From assembly GCF_041060425.1 (NCBI RefSeq), contig NZ_JAULBC010000001.1, positions 992,001 through 1,056,000 on the forward strand: DNA of 64,000 nucleotides, written 5' to 3'. The notes below the pieces were generated by a model. That model was not told the DNA's origin, did no database searches, and saw nothing but the letters and a program-made list of their open reading frames with translations. Below, one piece after another: positions 25,270 to 32,961 of the stretch (the stretch's first letter is position 1; each line of letters begins with the position of its first letter). This stretch comes from Danxiaibacter flavus (GTDB taxonomy: Bacteria; Bacteroidota; Bacteroidia; Chitinophagales; Chitinophagaceae). Position numbers and translations under genes: made by a program.

Positions 25270-26772
25270 ATGAACTATATGCGACTAAGACATTTCCTTA
25301 CAGGATTAATTTTGGGTTTGCTAACAATTTCCTGTAAAAAAGATTTTTTAAAAACAGCGCCGACAGATGCCACAAACGCCAATCAGGCATATGCAACAAC
25401 TAAAGGTTGTTATACAGCTTTGGAAGGGATAAATCGACTGATGTATATGCAATCGGACTATAATGGTACATATAATATGGACCAATGTGGCCAGCAGTCA
25501 ACAAATATTCGAATGGATATGATGGGCGCAGATAACGTGTCTTCGGGGTCAGGAAATGGATGGTATAATGAATCCTACGATTGGACCGGTCATAGAAGTG
25601 CAACCGGCAGAGAAACACGATATCTCTATTATTATTATTACCGGATCATCCGAAACGCAAATGGATTAATAGAAAATACAGGCAACGCCACAGGTAGTGA
25701 GGGAGAGCGTAAGTCAATTAAAGGCCAAGCATATGTATATCGTGCATGGTCACATTTTATGCTTGTGCAACTGTTCGCCCAGCGGTACGATGCAGCCAAA
25801 AGCAACGATCAGCCGGGAGTAGTATATCAAACTTTTTCTCAGGATTTTTCGCCCAAGCCACGAGCAACCGTTGAGAATGTTTATAAACAGATTAATGGCG
25901 ATCTTGATTCTGCTATAAGCTTGCTATCACCGAACGTTCCTGTTAGAGATGACGTTTCGAATATTGACTTGAGCGTGGCAAAGGGAATAAAGGCTAGAGT
26001 AGCGTTGGTAATGCAAGACTGGAATAATGCTGTTAAATATGCTTCCGAAGCATGCGTTGGCTATTCCCTAATGACGAATGCTCAATATTTGTCCGGATTT
26101 AATGATTTCACAAATCCGGAATGGATGTGGGGGAGTCGGGTCATAAGTGATCAGAATAACTACTTCTATTCATTCTTTGCATTTATGAGCCCAAATTTCA
26201 ATTCAACTTTTATCAGGACCAATACTCGCCTCATTAATTCCTCCTTGTATAAAATGATACCAGCGACAGATATTCGAGCTAAATGCTGGGACCCGTCTGG
26301 AGAGTACACATTGACGCAGCCTCCAAAGAAGAAGCTGCCATATGTTACAAAAAAATTTCTGGCTCAAGACGCTGGCAGTAGTTTGGGCGATCTTGTCTAC
26401 ATGCGGTCAGCTGAAATGTATCTCATTCAGGCCGAGGCAAAAGCGCGCATGAATGATGATGAAGGCGCCAAAAATGTATTGGAAATTCTTCTGAAAAACA
26501 GGAATCCGAGTGGGTATCAAAGGCCAACAGAGATTGGGAATGCCTTGGTTCAATATGTTCTTGCGCAGCGCAGAATAGAACTTTGGGGAGAAGGATTTGC
26601 TTTCCTTGATTTGAAACGTTGTAATCTTGCACTGAACAGAACCAGCGCCAATCACGACGCTGCACTATGTAGGATTTTGCAAATGCCATCGGGCGACAAG
26701 CAGTGGCAATTTCTCATTCCTCAGGATGAGATTAATGCCACAGGAGGAATCGTCACGCAAAATGAACTTTAA
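25270..26772 (+). CDS. SusD/RagB-family nutrient-binding lipoprotein
   Basis: The 500-residue product has a lipoprotein signal with Cys22 (LGLLTISC-KKDFL) and the SusD fold: N-terminal TPR-like helices (LEGINRLMYMQSDYNG, YYYYRIIRNANGLIENTG), GQAYVYRAWSHFMLVQLFAQ, and the C-terminal RSAEMYLIQAEAKARM, VLAQRRIELWGEGFAFLDLKR signature. SusD caps the SusC barrel and binds substrate at the cell surface. It is translationally close to the SusC gene (17 bases) and followed by a strong terminator, so the operon has two genes only. Confidence 0.95.
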   Translation: MNYMRLRHFLTGLILGLLTISCKKDFLKTAPTDATNANQAYATTKGCYTALEGINRLMYMQSDYNGTYNMDQCGQQSTNIRMDMMGADNVSSGSGNGWYNESYDWTGHRSATGRETRYLYYYYYRIIRNANGLIENTGNATGSEGERKSIKGQAYVYRAWSHFMLVQLFAQRYDAAKSNDQPGVVYQTFSQDFSPKPRATVENVYKQINGDLDSAISLLSPNVPVRDDVSNIDLSVAKGIKARVALVMQDWNNAVKYASEACVGYSLMTNAQYLSGFNDFTNPEWMWGSRVISDQNNYFYSFFAFMSPNFNSTFIRTNTRLINSSLYKMIPATDIRAKCWDPSGEYTLTQPPKKKLPYVTKKFLAQDAGSSLGDLVYMRSAEMYLIQAEAKARMNDDEGAKNVLEILLKNRNPSGYQRPTEIGNALVQYVLAQRRIELWGEGFAFLDLKRCNLALNRTSANHDAALCRILQMPSGDKQWQFLIPQDEINATGGIVTQNEL

Positions 26773-26786
26773 TTTCACACGGAGAA

Positions 26787-26812
26787 AAAAAGACTGGTTC
26801 GCCAGTCTTTTT
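26787..26812 (+). terminator. Rho-independent terminator of the SusCD operon
   Basis: AAAAAGACTGG, loop TTCG, CCAGTCTTTTT: an 11-bp stem with a stable UUCG tetraloop and a built-in T-run, 14 bases after the susD-like stop. Confidence 0.9.
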
Positions 26813-27144
26813 AGTTTAAATGATTGTTTAGTTTAATATTATCTATCATAGTTATTTAGGTCATTGAGAACATAATCGGATAGTTTATCAATTTTTCCGC
26901 ACATTATTTGGACCATATCCTTTAAATAATATCATTTCATCGAGCCAAATTCATTAGGTCAACAGTGTTGGGTTTGAGTTCAACACATATTTGTATTTAT
27001 ATAATTTATCAGTCTTTTTCATTAAAATAACATTATAAATAAAAATATCCATCTTTGCTTTTTGTTCAATTTATACAAAAGTGTTAATTTCAATTCTAGA
27101 TATTATATTTAATATTTTATAATCTTTCTGAAAAAACACTTAAC
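26813..27144. other. AT-rich upstream region of amt
   Basis: 332 bases with no gene. It includes a GTGTTG/CAACAC inverted pair near 26964-26986, and a near-consensus CATATTTG just after it. It presumably carries the amt promoter and nitrogen control, but I cannot assign a specific site. Confidence 0.4.
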
Positions 27145-28557
27145 ATGAGCAGACTCACCACCAAACAAGTACTCCCATTTTTAATCCTGGCAGCTGTTGC
27201 ATTGGCTGCTATTTTTATTCCCTCCCAAACCCTGTTCGACGGTAGCAAAGTTTACAACAGTGCTGATATAGCCTGGATCATTGTAGCTACCGCGCTGGTG
27301 TTTTTGATGACACCTGGTCTGGCATTTTTCTATGGTGGTATGGTTCACCGCAAAAACGTGATCTCAACCATGATCAAAAGCGTGGTTGCAGCAGGTATCG
27401 TTAGCGTACTTTGGGTTGTTGTTGGCTTTAGCCTTTGTTTTGGTAAATCCATTGGCGGATTTATCGGCGATCCTACAACATTCCTGTTCTTTAAAAATGT
27501 TGCTTCCGGTGCTCCATGGAGCCTCGCCCCAACTATTCCGCTAACGCTGTTTGCTTTGTTTCAGCTGATGTTTGCTATCATCACTCCGGGCCTGGTTGTA
27601 GGTGCCGTTGCTGAAAGGATCCGTTTTACTTCTTATGCATTATTTATAGCGCTGTTCAGCTTGCTGGTATATGCGCCAATAGCACACTGGACATGGCATC
27701 CTGATGGCTTCCTGTTCAAAATGGGCGTATTAGACTTTGCGGGTGGTACAGTAGTACATATTTCTGCAGGTTGTGCTGCTCTTGCCGGTGCAATGGTATT
27801 GAAAAGAAGAAAAGCGCACCTTGAGCACAAAGAAATTCCGCCAGCTAACGTTCCTTATGTACTTATCGGAACCGGTTTGCTTTGGTTCGGTTGGTTTGGT
27901 TTCAATGCCGGATCTGCATTAGGTGCAAACTCTTTGTCTGTTGCGGCTTTTGCTACAACTAATACTGCTGCTGCTGCTGCTGGTTTGTCCTGGATGTTCT
28001 TCGACATTATGAAAGGTAAAAAACCTTCAGTATTAGGTTTCTGTATTGGAGCGGTTGTTGGTCTTGTGGCTATCACTCCTGCTGCTGGTTTCGTAGCAAT
28101 TCCTCAAAGTATTTTCATTGGCGTTCTGGCTGCCATCATTTCCAACGTCGCTGTTTACTACAAACAAAAATCAACTTTGGATGATACGTTGGATGTGTTC
28201 CCCTGCCACGGTATCGGCGGTATGGTAGGTATGTTAATGACAGGTATTTTCGCTACAAAAACAGTGAATAGCGCCGGTGCCGACGGCCTTTTTTACGGAA
28301 ATGCAGCTTTCTTCCTTACTCAGTTAAAAGCATTGGCAATAGTTGTTGCATACAGCTTTACGGTATCATTCGCCATCTTCAAATTCATCAATTTTATCCT
28401 TCCATTGCGTGTAAGCGAGGCGGATGAAGAAGTTGGTCTGGACGAATCTCAACACAACGAAAAATATCTTCAGGGTACTCTACTGGTACACACTACAAGT
28501 ACCGAGAATGGTTTATTGACTGAAGAAGAAAAAGAAAAGGTACAGCTTGCTTTATAA
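27145..28557 (+). CDS. amt: Ammonium transporter
   Basis: The 470-residue inner-membrane protein is an Amt/MEP/Rh channel with about 11-12 transmembrane helices after an extra N-terminal hydrophobic segment (LPFLILAAVALAAIF). Signatures: DIAWIIVATALVFLMTPGLAFFYGGMVHRKN is split here as the first core helix; IAHWTWHPDGF carries the first pore histidine, DFAGGTVVHISAGCAAL the family signature, and CHGIGGMVGMLMTGIF the second pore histidine. It conducts ammonia/ammonium into the cell, feeding glutamine and glutamate synthesis; gltBD lies upstream. The porin gene follows after 69 bases. No glnK/PII gene is adjacent, which is unusual for amt loci. Confidence 0.96.
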   Translation: MSRLTTKQVLPFLILAAVALAAIFIPSQTLFDGSKVYNSADIAWIIVATALVFLMTPGLAFFYGGMVHRKNVISTMIKSVVAAGIVSVLWVVVGFSLCFGKSIGGFIGDPTTFLFFKNVASGAPWSLAPTIPLTLFALFQLMFAIITPGLVVGAVAERIRFTSYALFIALFSLLVYAPIAHWTWHPDGFLFKMGVLDFAGGTVVHISAGCAALAGAMVLKRRKAHLEHKEIPPANVPYVLIGTGLLWFGWFGFNAGSALGANSLSVAAFATTNTAAAAAGLSWMFFDIMKGKKPSVLGFCIGAVVGLVAITPAAGFVAIPQSIFIGVLAAIISNVAVYYKQKSTLDDTLDVFPCHGIGGMVGMLMTGIFATKTVNSAGADGLFYGNAAFFLTQLKALAIVVAYSFTVSFAIFKFINFILPLRVSEADEEVGLDESQHNEKYLQGTLLVHTTSTENGLLTEEEKEKVQLAL

Positions 28558-28560
28558 GAT

Positions 28561-28583
28561 TTGAACTTCTGGACAAAGTTCAA
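28561..28583 (+). other. Intercistronic hairpin between amt and the porin gene
   Basis: TTGAACTT (28561-28568) and AAGTTCAA (28576-28583) form a perfect 8-bp stem just after the amt stop. A-rich, not T-rich, sequence follows. It parallels the gltB-gltD hairpin in position and may set relative expression (inference). Confidence 0.55.
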
Positions 28584-28626
28584 AAAAGCGCTATACCTTC
28601 TCATTTAACACTTAAAACTTACTGCA

Positions 28627-29712
28627 ATGTTACAAAAAATTTTGACTACGGGCGTAGCTGTGGCCACATGTGCCCTGTCTTACGCCCAGGACACGGATTC
28701 TACGAAAGAAAAATCGTCGGCCTTTAAGTTATCCGGATCCGCAGACGTGTATTACAGGTATAATTTTTCAAAACCTAAAGACGCTCCCTATAACAACCTG
28801 ACCAGCTTTACCAATTCCCAAAACTCCTTTGAGTTAGGGATGGCTTCGTTAAAAGCGGAACATACAATTGGTAAAGTTGGAATGGTTGCAGATCTTGGCT
28901 TTGGCAAAAGAGCGGAAGACTTTTCGTATAACGACGCCAAATCAACACTAGCCATCAAACAATTGTATTTAACTTATTCTCCATCGGCAGCGTTGAAGTT
29001 TACTGCCGGTAGCTGGGCAACACATATTGGATACGAATTGGTTGATGCTTATCTCAACAGAAACTATAGCATGAGCTATATGTTCTCTTACGGTCCATTT
29101 TTCCATACCGGTGTTAAAGCTGATATCTCGCTGGGAGGTAAAAGTACTTTAATGGTGGGCGTAGCAAATCCTACCGATTTCAAGAGTGCTTCCACTATGC
29201 CCAAGATGATCATTGCGCAATATGCCGTTGCTACCAAGGATGATAAGTTCAAAGCTTACCTGAACTACCAGGGCGGAAAATACAATGATTCTGCAAAGCT
29301 GTACCAGGGCGATGTGGTATTGACTTACGCGTTCGGCGACAAATTTAATATGGGTTACAACGGTACCGTACAATCCCGAAATATGAAACAAAACGACAAG
29401 TGGGGGTCTTCAAATAGCTGGTGGGGATCAGCATTATACCTTAATGCTGACCCAATTAGCTGGTTTGGTCTGACGCTGCGCGGCGAATATTTCAGTGATA
29501 AAAATGATGTATTGGGTATTCACGGCGCAGGTACCACAGGTCTCGGAAATGTTTTTGAAACTACCTTGTCAGCCAACTTTAAAATTGATAACCTGACTAT
29601 CATTCCAGAATTCAGGTTAGATAATAGTAAAAACGCTGTATTTGTTAATTCTGCTAATGAACTGAAAAAATCTACCGGAACTTTTATTGTGGCCGCAACC
29701 TATCATTTCTAA
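28627..29712 (+). CDS. BBP2/OmpL-like outer-membrane porin
   Basis: The 361-residue product has a signal peptide (about 1-20, ends LSYAQ) and amphipathic beta strands throughout, with the putative beta-barrel porin-2 layout: KLSGSADVYYRYNFSKPK, SFELGMASLKAEHTIGKVG, MVADLGFGKRAEDFSYND, AIKQLYLTYSP, FTAGSWATHIGYELVDA and terminal FIVAATYHF. It ends in Phe, as expected for BAM-inserted barrels. It is placed behind amt with a 69-base gap; in Bacteroidota such porins often accompany amt and are thought to let small nitrogen compounds through the outer membrane (inference). Confidence 0.88.
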   Translation: MLQKILTTGVAVATCALSYAQDTDSTKEKSSAFKLSGSADVYYRYNFSKPKDAPYNNLTSFTNSQNSFELGMASLKAEHTIGKVGMVADLGFGKRAEDFSYNDAKSTLAIKQLYLTYSPSAALKFTAGSWATHIGYELVDAYLNRNYSMSYMFSYGPFFHTGVKADISLGGKSTLMVGVANPTDFKSASTMPKMIIAQYAVATKDDKFKAYLNYQGGKYNDSAKLYQGDVVLTYAFGDKFNMGYNGTVQSRNMKQNDKWGSSNSWWGSALYLNADPISWFGLTLRGEYFSDKNDVLGIHGAGTTGLGNVFETTLSANFKIDNLTIIPEFRLDNSKNAVFVNSANELKKSTGTFIVAATYHF

Positions 29713-29774
29713 TAGGGAATCTACTGACTAAAAGATATTCCTTGTTTGTATGAGGCTAAATACTACTGCTATTG

Positions 29775-29793
29775 ACCCCGCCATGTGCGGGGT
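29775..29793 (+). terminator. Possible terminator of the amt-porin operon
   Basis: ACCCCGC, loop CATGT, GCGGGGT, followed by TTAT. The stem is strong but the T-run is short. It lies 63 bases after the porin stop. Confidence 0.5.
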
Positions 29794-29803
29794 TTATCGC
29801 GTG

Positions 29804-29880
29804 TAGCTGTGAGCTATCAGCTATTAGATATGAGGTGTCAGGTATCAGCTATGAAGGTGCGAGGTGTAAGGTATGAGGCC
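29804..29880. repeat. AGCTATCAGC / GAGGTGTAAGGTATGAGG word repeats
   Basis: A run of tagctgtgagctatcagctattagatatgaggtgtcaggtatcagc-type words, degenerate members of the AGCTATCAGC family. It follows the terminator of the porin gene and carries no ORF. Confidence 0.55.
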
Positions 29881-29943
29881 GATCATTCAACTAATAAAGC
29901 ATTTTCTTATTTTAGGCATGCACATTTTCAATTTTCAATTCAT

Positions 29944-30172
29944 GTCGTTTAGTTAAGAGTTTGTAGTATTTAACATGCATAAAGTATCACGATCAGATCA
30001 ATATTCTGGAGACCTCTCCTGTCGTCGAGGTGACGATGCGGTTCAAGACTTGAACATTATCATGTACTTATTACCAGTGCTGTTGAGATTACTTTTTCTA
30101 ATAAGCCCGGATCGTCATGTCGACGATAGGAGACATCTCCCAAAGTTGTCGATGCCCGCTTAACTAAACGAC
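29944..30172. repeat. 229-bp mini-element with GTCGTTTAGTTAAG / CTTAACTAAACGAC ends
   Basis: Perfect 14-bp inverted ends at 29944-29957 and 30159-30172, the same family as 5575-5644 with one base changed (AAACGAC for AAATGAC). Inside are inverted GGAGACCTCTCC-type and GTCGACGATAGGAGACATCTCC phrases and a CCCAAAGTTGTCGATG phrase that recurs in part at 55380-55396. An internal 62-codon frame is not protein-like. It is a non-autonomous-looking intergenic element. Confidence 0.65.
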
Positions 30173-30233
30173 ATTGAATTATCCATTTTCCATTCTCCAT
30201 TTTATCCGCACATTTGCATATTCGCACATTTGC

Positions 30234-30902
30234 TCATTTGCCAATTCGCTTCAGCGCCTCGCGCTTGCTAAGGGGAGCTAACGCGTTGTTTTGAACGAAT
30301 TGCTTCACCCAATCGGGATTTGTTTTTGAATATTCACGCAATGCCCATCCGATGGCTTTTTGTATGAAGAATTCTTTGGAGTGTTTGCAGTTAAGAATGT
30401 ATGCTGATAATAAAGCAGTGTCTGTATCTTTCTTGTAAGCTTTTTGAAACATAATGCTGCTCCGTTGCAGCCACATATTTGGCGATTCGTTCCATTTTTT
30501 TATCACAGGTATTTTATTCGGAAAAAGCTTGAAAAATGGACCGGTCCATTCACTTGCAATAGCATCAACACTGTCCCACCAGCTTTTATGCAAGATGCAG
30601 TATTCCATTAGTTTTAGGGATGATGTTGTCCAGGATTTTTTATGTGCTGCAAAGAATTCGATTGCAAAATATTGATGTTCCCGCTGTGGTTGCATCCACA
30701 ATTCTTTCACAATTGCTTCTATCTCTTTAATGTCGGATAGTGGAGTCCGTTTTATGTATGGTTTTGTGATGGATGTTCTGAGTGGCGTTTTTAGTCCGAA
30801 AAACTCAAACTGATTTAATAGATAAGCTTTGGCACCAACGGCATTTTCTGCATTGGCGTTTTCCGCAAAAGCATTGTTAACAGGCAGAATATACTTGTGC
30901 AT
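30234..30902 (-). CDS. DNA alkylation repair protein (AlkD-like glycosylase)
   Basis: The 222-residue protein is built of HEAT-like helical repeats as in AlkD: the start FFGLKTPLRTSITKPYIKR, EIEAIVKELWMQPQREHQYFAIEF, the catalytic-region WWDSVDAIASEWTGPFF, SPNMWLQRSSIMFQKAYKK and FFIQKAIGWALREYSKTNPDWV. AlkD removes positively charged alkylated bases such as N3- and N7-alkylpurines from DNA without base flipping. The Trp and Asp of the WWDSVD segment fit the conserved active-site cleft. Transcribed alone and divergent from the next gene. Confidence 0.9.
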   Translation of the reverse strand: MHKYILPVNNAFAENANAENAVGAKAYLLNQFEFFGLKTPLRTSITKPYIKRTPLSDIKEIEAIVKELWMQPQREHQYFAIEFFAAHKKSWTTSSLKLMEYCILHKSWWDSVDAIASEWTGPFFKLFPNKIPVIKKWNESPNMWLQRSSIMFQKAYKKDTDTALLSAYILNCKHSKEFFIQKAIGWALREYSKTNPDWVKQFVQNNALAPLSKREALKRIGK

Positions 30903-30940
30903 GTATTTATGTCTATTTTAGTGCAACAAATTGCAATTAA

Positions 30941-31747
30941 ATGGAAGGGCTGATCATTTTTATAATATCCGCTTCAATATTAGCATTTCTGTTGTTCAGG
31001 AAAAAGAAAATTGATCTCAGCGACATTATGTTGCCGGCTGATTACAAAAATATACTAGAGCGATATGTAGCTTATTATCGTGCGTTGCCTGCAGATAAAA
31101 AATTGCTTTTTGAAGAACGGGTGAAGCTTTTTCTTTCTTATGTAAGAATTCATGGTGTTAAGAATGATGTTACCGATACAGACAGGTTACTGGTAGCGGC
31201 AAGTGCTGTTATACCTATTTTCGGATTTGCGGATTGGCATTACTATAACCTTAAAGATGTGTTGTTGTATAATGATACATTCAATGCAGAAAGTTTTGCG
31301 ACAGAAGGTGAGGATAGAAATGTGCTCGGAATGGTAGGCAGCGGAACGATGAGTCAAATGATGATCTTATCCAAGGATGCTTTGTACCAGGGATTTCAGA
31401 ATACAACAGACAAGAGTAATGCGGCTATTCATGAATTTGTTCATCTGATAGATAAAGCAGATGGCAATGCCGATGGTATTCCTGAAGCTTTGATGAGTAA
31501 TCAATACGTCTTGCCGTGGTTACGTCTGATTCATAATGATATTAAGGCAATCATGCAGCATAATTCTGATATCAATCCTTATGGTGCTACAAATGAAGCG
31601 GAGTTTTTTGCAGTTGCAGCAGAATATTTTTTTGAGCAACCAGATCTGTTTCAGCAAAAACATCCGCAGTTATTTGATGCAATGGAAAAAATATTCCGCC
31701 AGGAACCCGCAACATCGTCTGGAAAAAATAATGTGAAGTCAGGCTAA
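30941..31747 (+). CDS. MtfA-like zinc metallopeptidase (M90 family)
   Basis: The 268-residue product starts with a transmembrane helix (about 2-19, GLIIFIISASILAFLLF). The soluble part is MtfA-like: LLFEERVKLFLSYVRIHGV, PIFGFADWHYYNLKDVLLYND and the zinc motif H164-E-F-V-H168 followed by LIDKADG, plus the downstream glutamate segment NEAEFFAVAAEYFF. E. coli MtfA binds the Mlc repressor and is a peptidase; the target in Bacteroidota is unknown. The membrane anchor with a short N-terminus suggests a cytoplasm-facing enzyme. Its stop codon lies inside the hairpin shared with the convergent neighbour. Confidence 0.88.
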   Translation: MEGLIIFIISASILAFLLFRKKKIDLSDIMLPADYKNILERYVAYYRALPADKKLLFEERVKLFLSYVRIHGVKNDVTDTDRLLVAASAVIPIFGFADWHYYNLKDVLLYNDTFNAESFATEGEDRNVLGMVGSGTMSQMMILSKDALYQGFQNTTDKSNAAIHEFVHLIDKADGNADGIPEALMSNQYVLPWLRLIHNDIKAIMQHNSDINPYGATNEAEFFAVAAEYFFEQPDLFQQKHPQLFDAMEKIFRQEPATSSGKNNVKSG

Positions 31748-31778
31748 GATCAATTACAACTAACGATCATAGCCTGAC
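31738..31778. terminator. Bidirectional terminator between convergent genes
   Basis: GTCAGGCTAAGATC (31738-31751) and GATCATAGCCTGAC (31765-31778) pair over 14 positions with one mismatch. The left arm contains the stop codon of the M90 gene and the right arm ends 7 bases before the stop of the Gfo/Idh gene. Confidence 0.75.
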
Positions 31779-31785
31779 TAAGTAT

Positions 31786-32835
31786 TTATTCAGTTAGATC
31801 AATCACTTTTCTTTCATTGTTGCTTTTGAATGCAGCTTCAATGATTTTGATGATACGTATGCCGTCATCAGCTGTTACCGGAACAGGCTTTCCTGATGTG
31901 AATGCCTTGTACAGGTCATCATAATAACCAACATAATTGCCTGCGGGGGCTGCCAGTTTTTCTTTTATATCCGTACCGTTCTTTTCTGCGTGAAGCAAGC
32001 CTTCTTCGCTGGCTGGTTCAATTCCCCAGCCTGAGTAAGATGGTTTTTTTCCTGCAATTAGATCGGCTTCCTGAACATCAGCTCTTGACTTAAGGAATGA
32101 GCCTTTTGTTCCATGTAAAGAATATGCCGGCAATGGTTCCTTTACGATGTAGCTTGACTTTACTCGTACGCGTAGTGAAGGATAGTATAGCAGCACTTCA
32201 AAATAGTCGTCAACCTGGGATTCAGGACGAAGTGTGCGTATGTCGGCAAATACTGCTTCCGGAAAACTAAATAACTGCAGCGCCTGGTCTATCAGATGGG
32301 CGCCAAGATCATATAAAACACCCGTGCCAATACCTGGAACTTCTTTGTGTGCCTTTGGGCTAAGTTGTTTGTTGAAGCGATCAAAATGAATTTCTGCTTC
32401 AACAATGTCGCCAAGCAGTTTATCATGTACAACCTGTCTCACCAGAGAAAAATCACTGTCGTATCTTCTGTTGTGATAAACACTCAATAATTTGTTTTGC
32501 TTTACGCTTAATTCTTTTAATTCTTCTGCTTCAGCAATTGTGTTGGTAAAAGGTTTTTCTACAACAACGTTTTTGCCTGCCAGCAATGCCTTTTTGGTGT
32601 AGTCATAGTGCGTTACATTAGGTGTGTTGACAACTACGAGGTCCACGGTTTCATCTTCCAGGATCTCTTCTAGTGACGTGTAACTTTTTACTCCGGGATA
32701 AGCCTCCTGGATCAATTTCTTACTTCTTTCCCATGCGCCGGTCAATTTAAAGCCGGGATGCAGATCTATAAATGGTGCATGAAATACCTTGCCGCTCATT
32801 CCGAATGAGCAAAGTGCCGTGTTAATTATTTGCAT
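31786..32835 (-). CDS. Gfo/Idh/MocA-family oxidoreductase
   Basis: The 349-residue protein has an N-terminal Rossmann domain (INTALCSFGMSGKVFHAPFI, LEEILEDETVDLVVVNTPN) and the family motif E93-K-P-F-T97, where the lysine is catalytic, then the C-terminal alpha/beta domain with DLGAHLIDQALQLF. The family oxidises or reduces sugars, inositols and related polyols with NAD(P). The GMSGKVFHAPF start resembles the YdgJ/YhhX branch. Substrate unknown. It lies downstream of the sugar dehydrogenase gene on the same strand but is separated from it by the 59-bp palindrome, so it is probably a separate transcript. Confidence 0.92.
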   Translation of the reverse strand: MQIINTALCSFGMSGKVFHAPFIDLHPGFKLTGAWERSKKLIQEAYPGVKSYTSLEEILEDETVDLVVVNTPNVTHYDYTKKALLAGKNVVVEKPFTNTIAEAEELKELSVKQNKLLSVYHNRRYDSDFSLVRQVVHDKLLGDIVEAEIHFDRFNKQLSPKAHKEVPGIGTGVLYDLGAHLIDQALQLFSFPEAVFADIRTLRPESQVDDYFEVLLYYPSLRVRVKSSYIVKEPLPAYSLHGTKGSFLKSRADVQEADLIAGKKPSYSGWGIEPASEEGLLHAEKNGTDIKEKLAAPAGNYVGYYDDLYKAFTSGKPVPVTADDGIRIIKIIEAAFKSNNERKVIDLTE

Positions 32836-32893
32836 GATTATTTAGTTTGAGAAATAAGCATTGCGTGCTTAAACATGTATTGCCGAAGTTAGA

Positions 32894-32952
32894 TATTTTT
32901 AGATAACGGTAGAGACGTTGCAATGCAACGTCTCTACCGTTATCTAAAAATA
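32894..32952. repeat. Perfect 59-bp palindrome with GTAGAGACGTTGCA core
   Basis: Two 29-base arms (32894-32922 and 32924-32952) are exact reverse complements around one central A. The outer part reads TATTTTTAGATAACG and the core GTAGAGACGTTGCA. On the minus strand the hairpin begins 9 bases after the stop of the sugar dehydrogenase gene and has AT-rich outer stem ends, so it can act as terminator. I recall GTAGAGACG-type palindromes as dispersed repeats in Bacteroidota and cyanobacteria. Confidence 0.95.
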
Positions 32953-32961
32953 AAAAAACAT

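Noticed and set aside
22082..26772. Polysaccharide utilisation locus
   Set aside because: There are SusC and SusD genes but no glycoside hydrolase, lyase, SusE/F or dedicated regulator on either side, so only a bare receptor pair is supported.
29975..30163. 62-codon plus-strand frame
   Set aside because: It lies wholly inside the inverted-repeat element and has no protein-like pattern.
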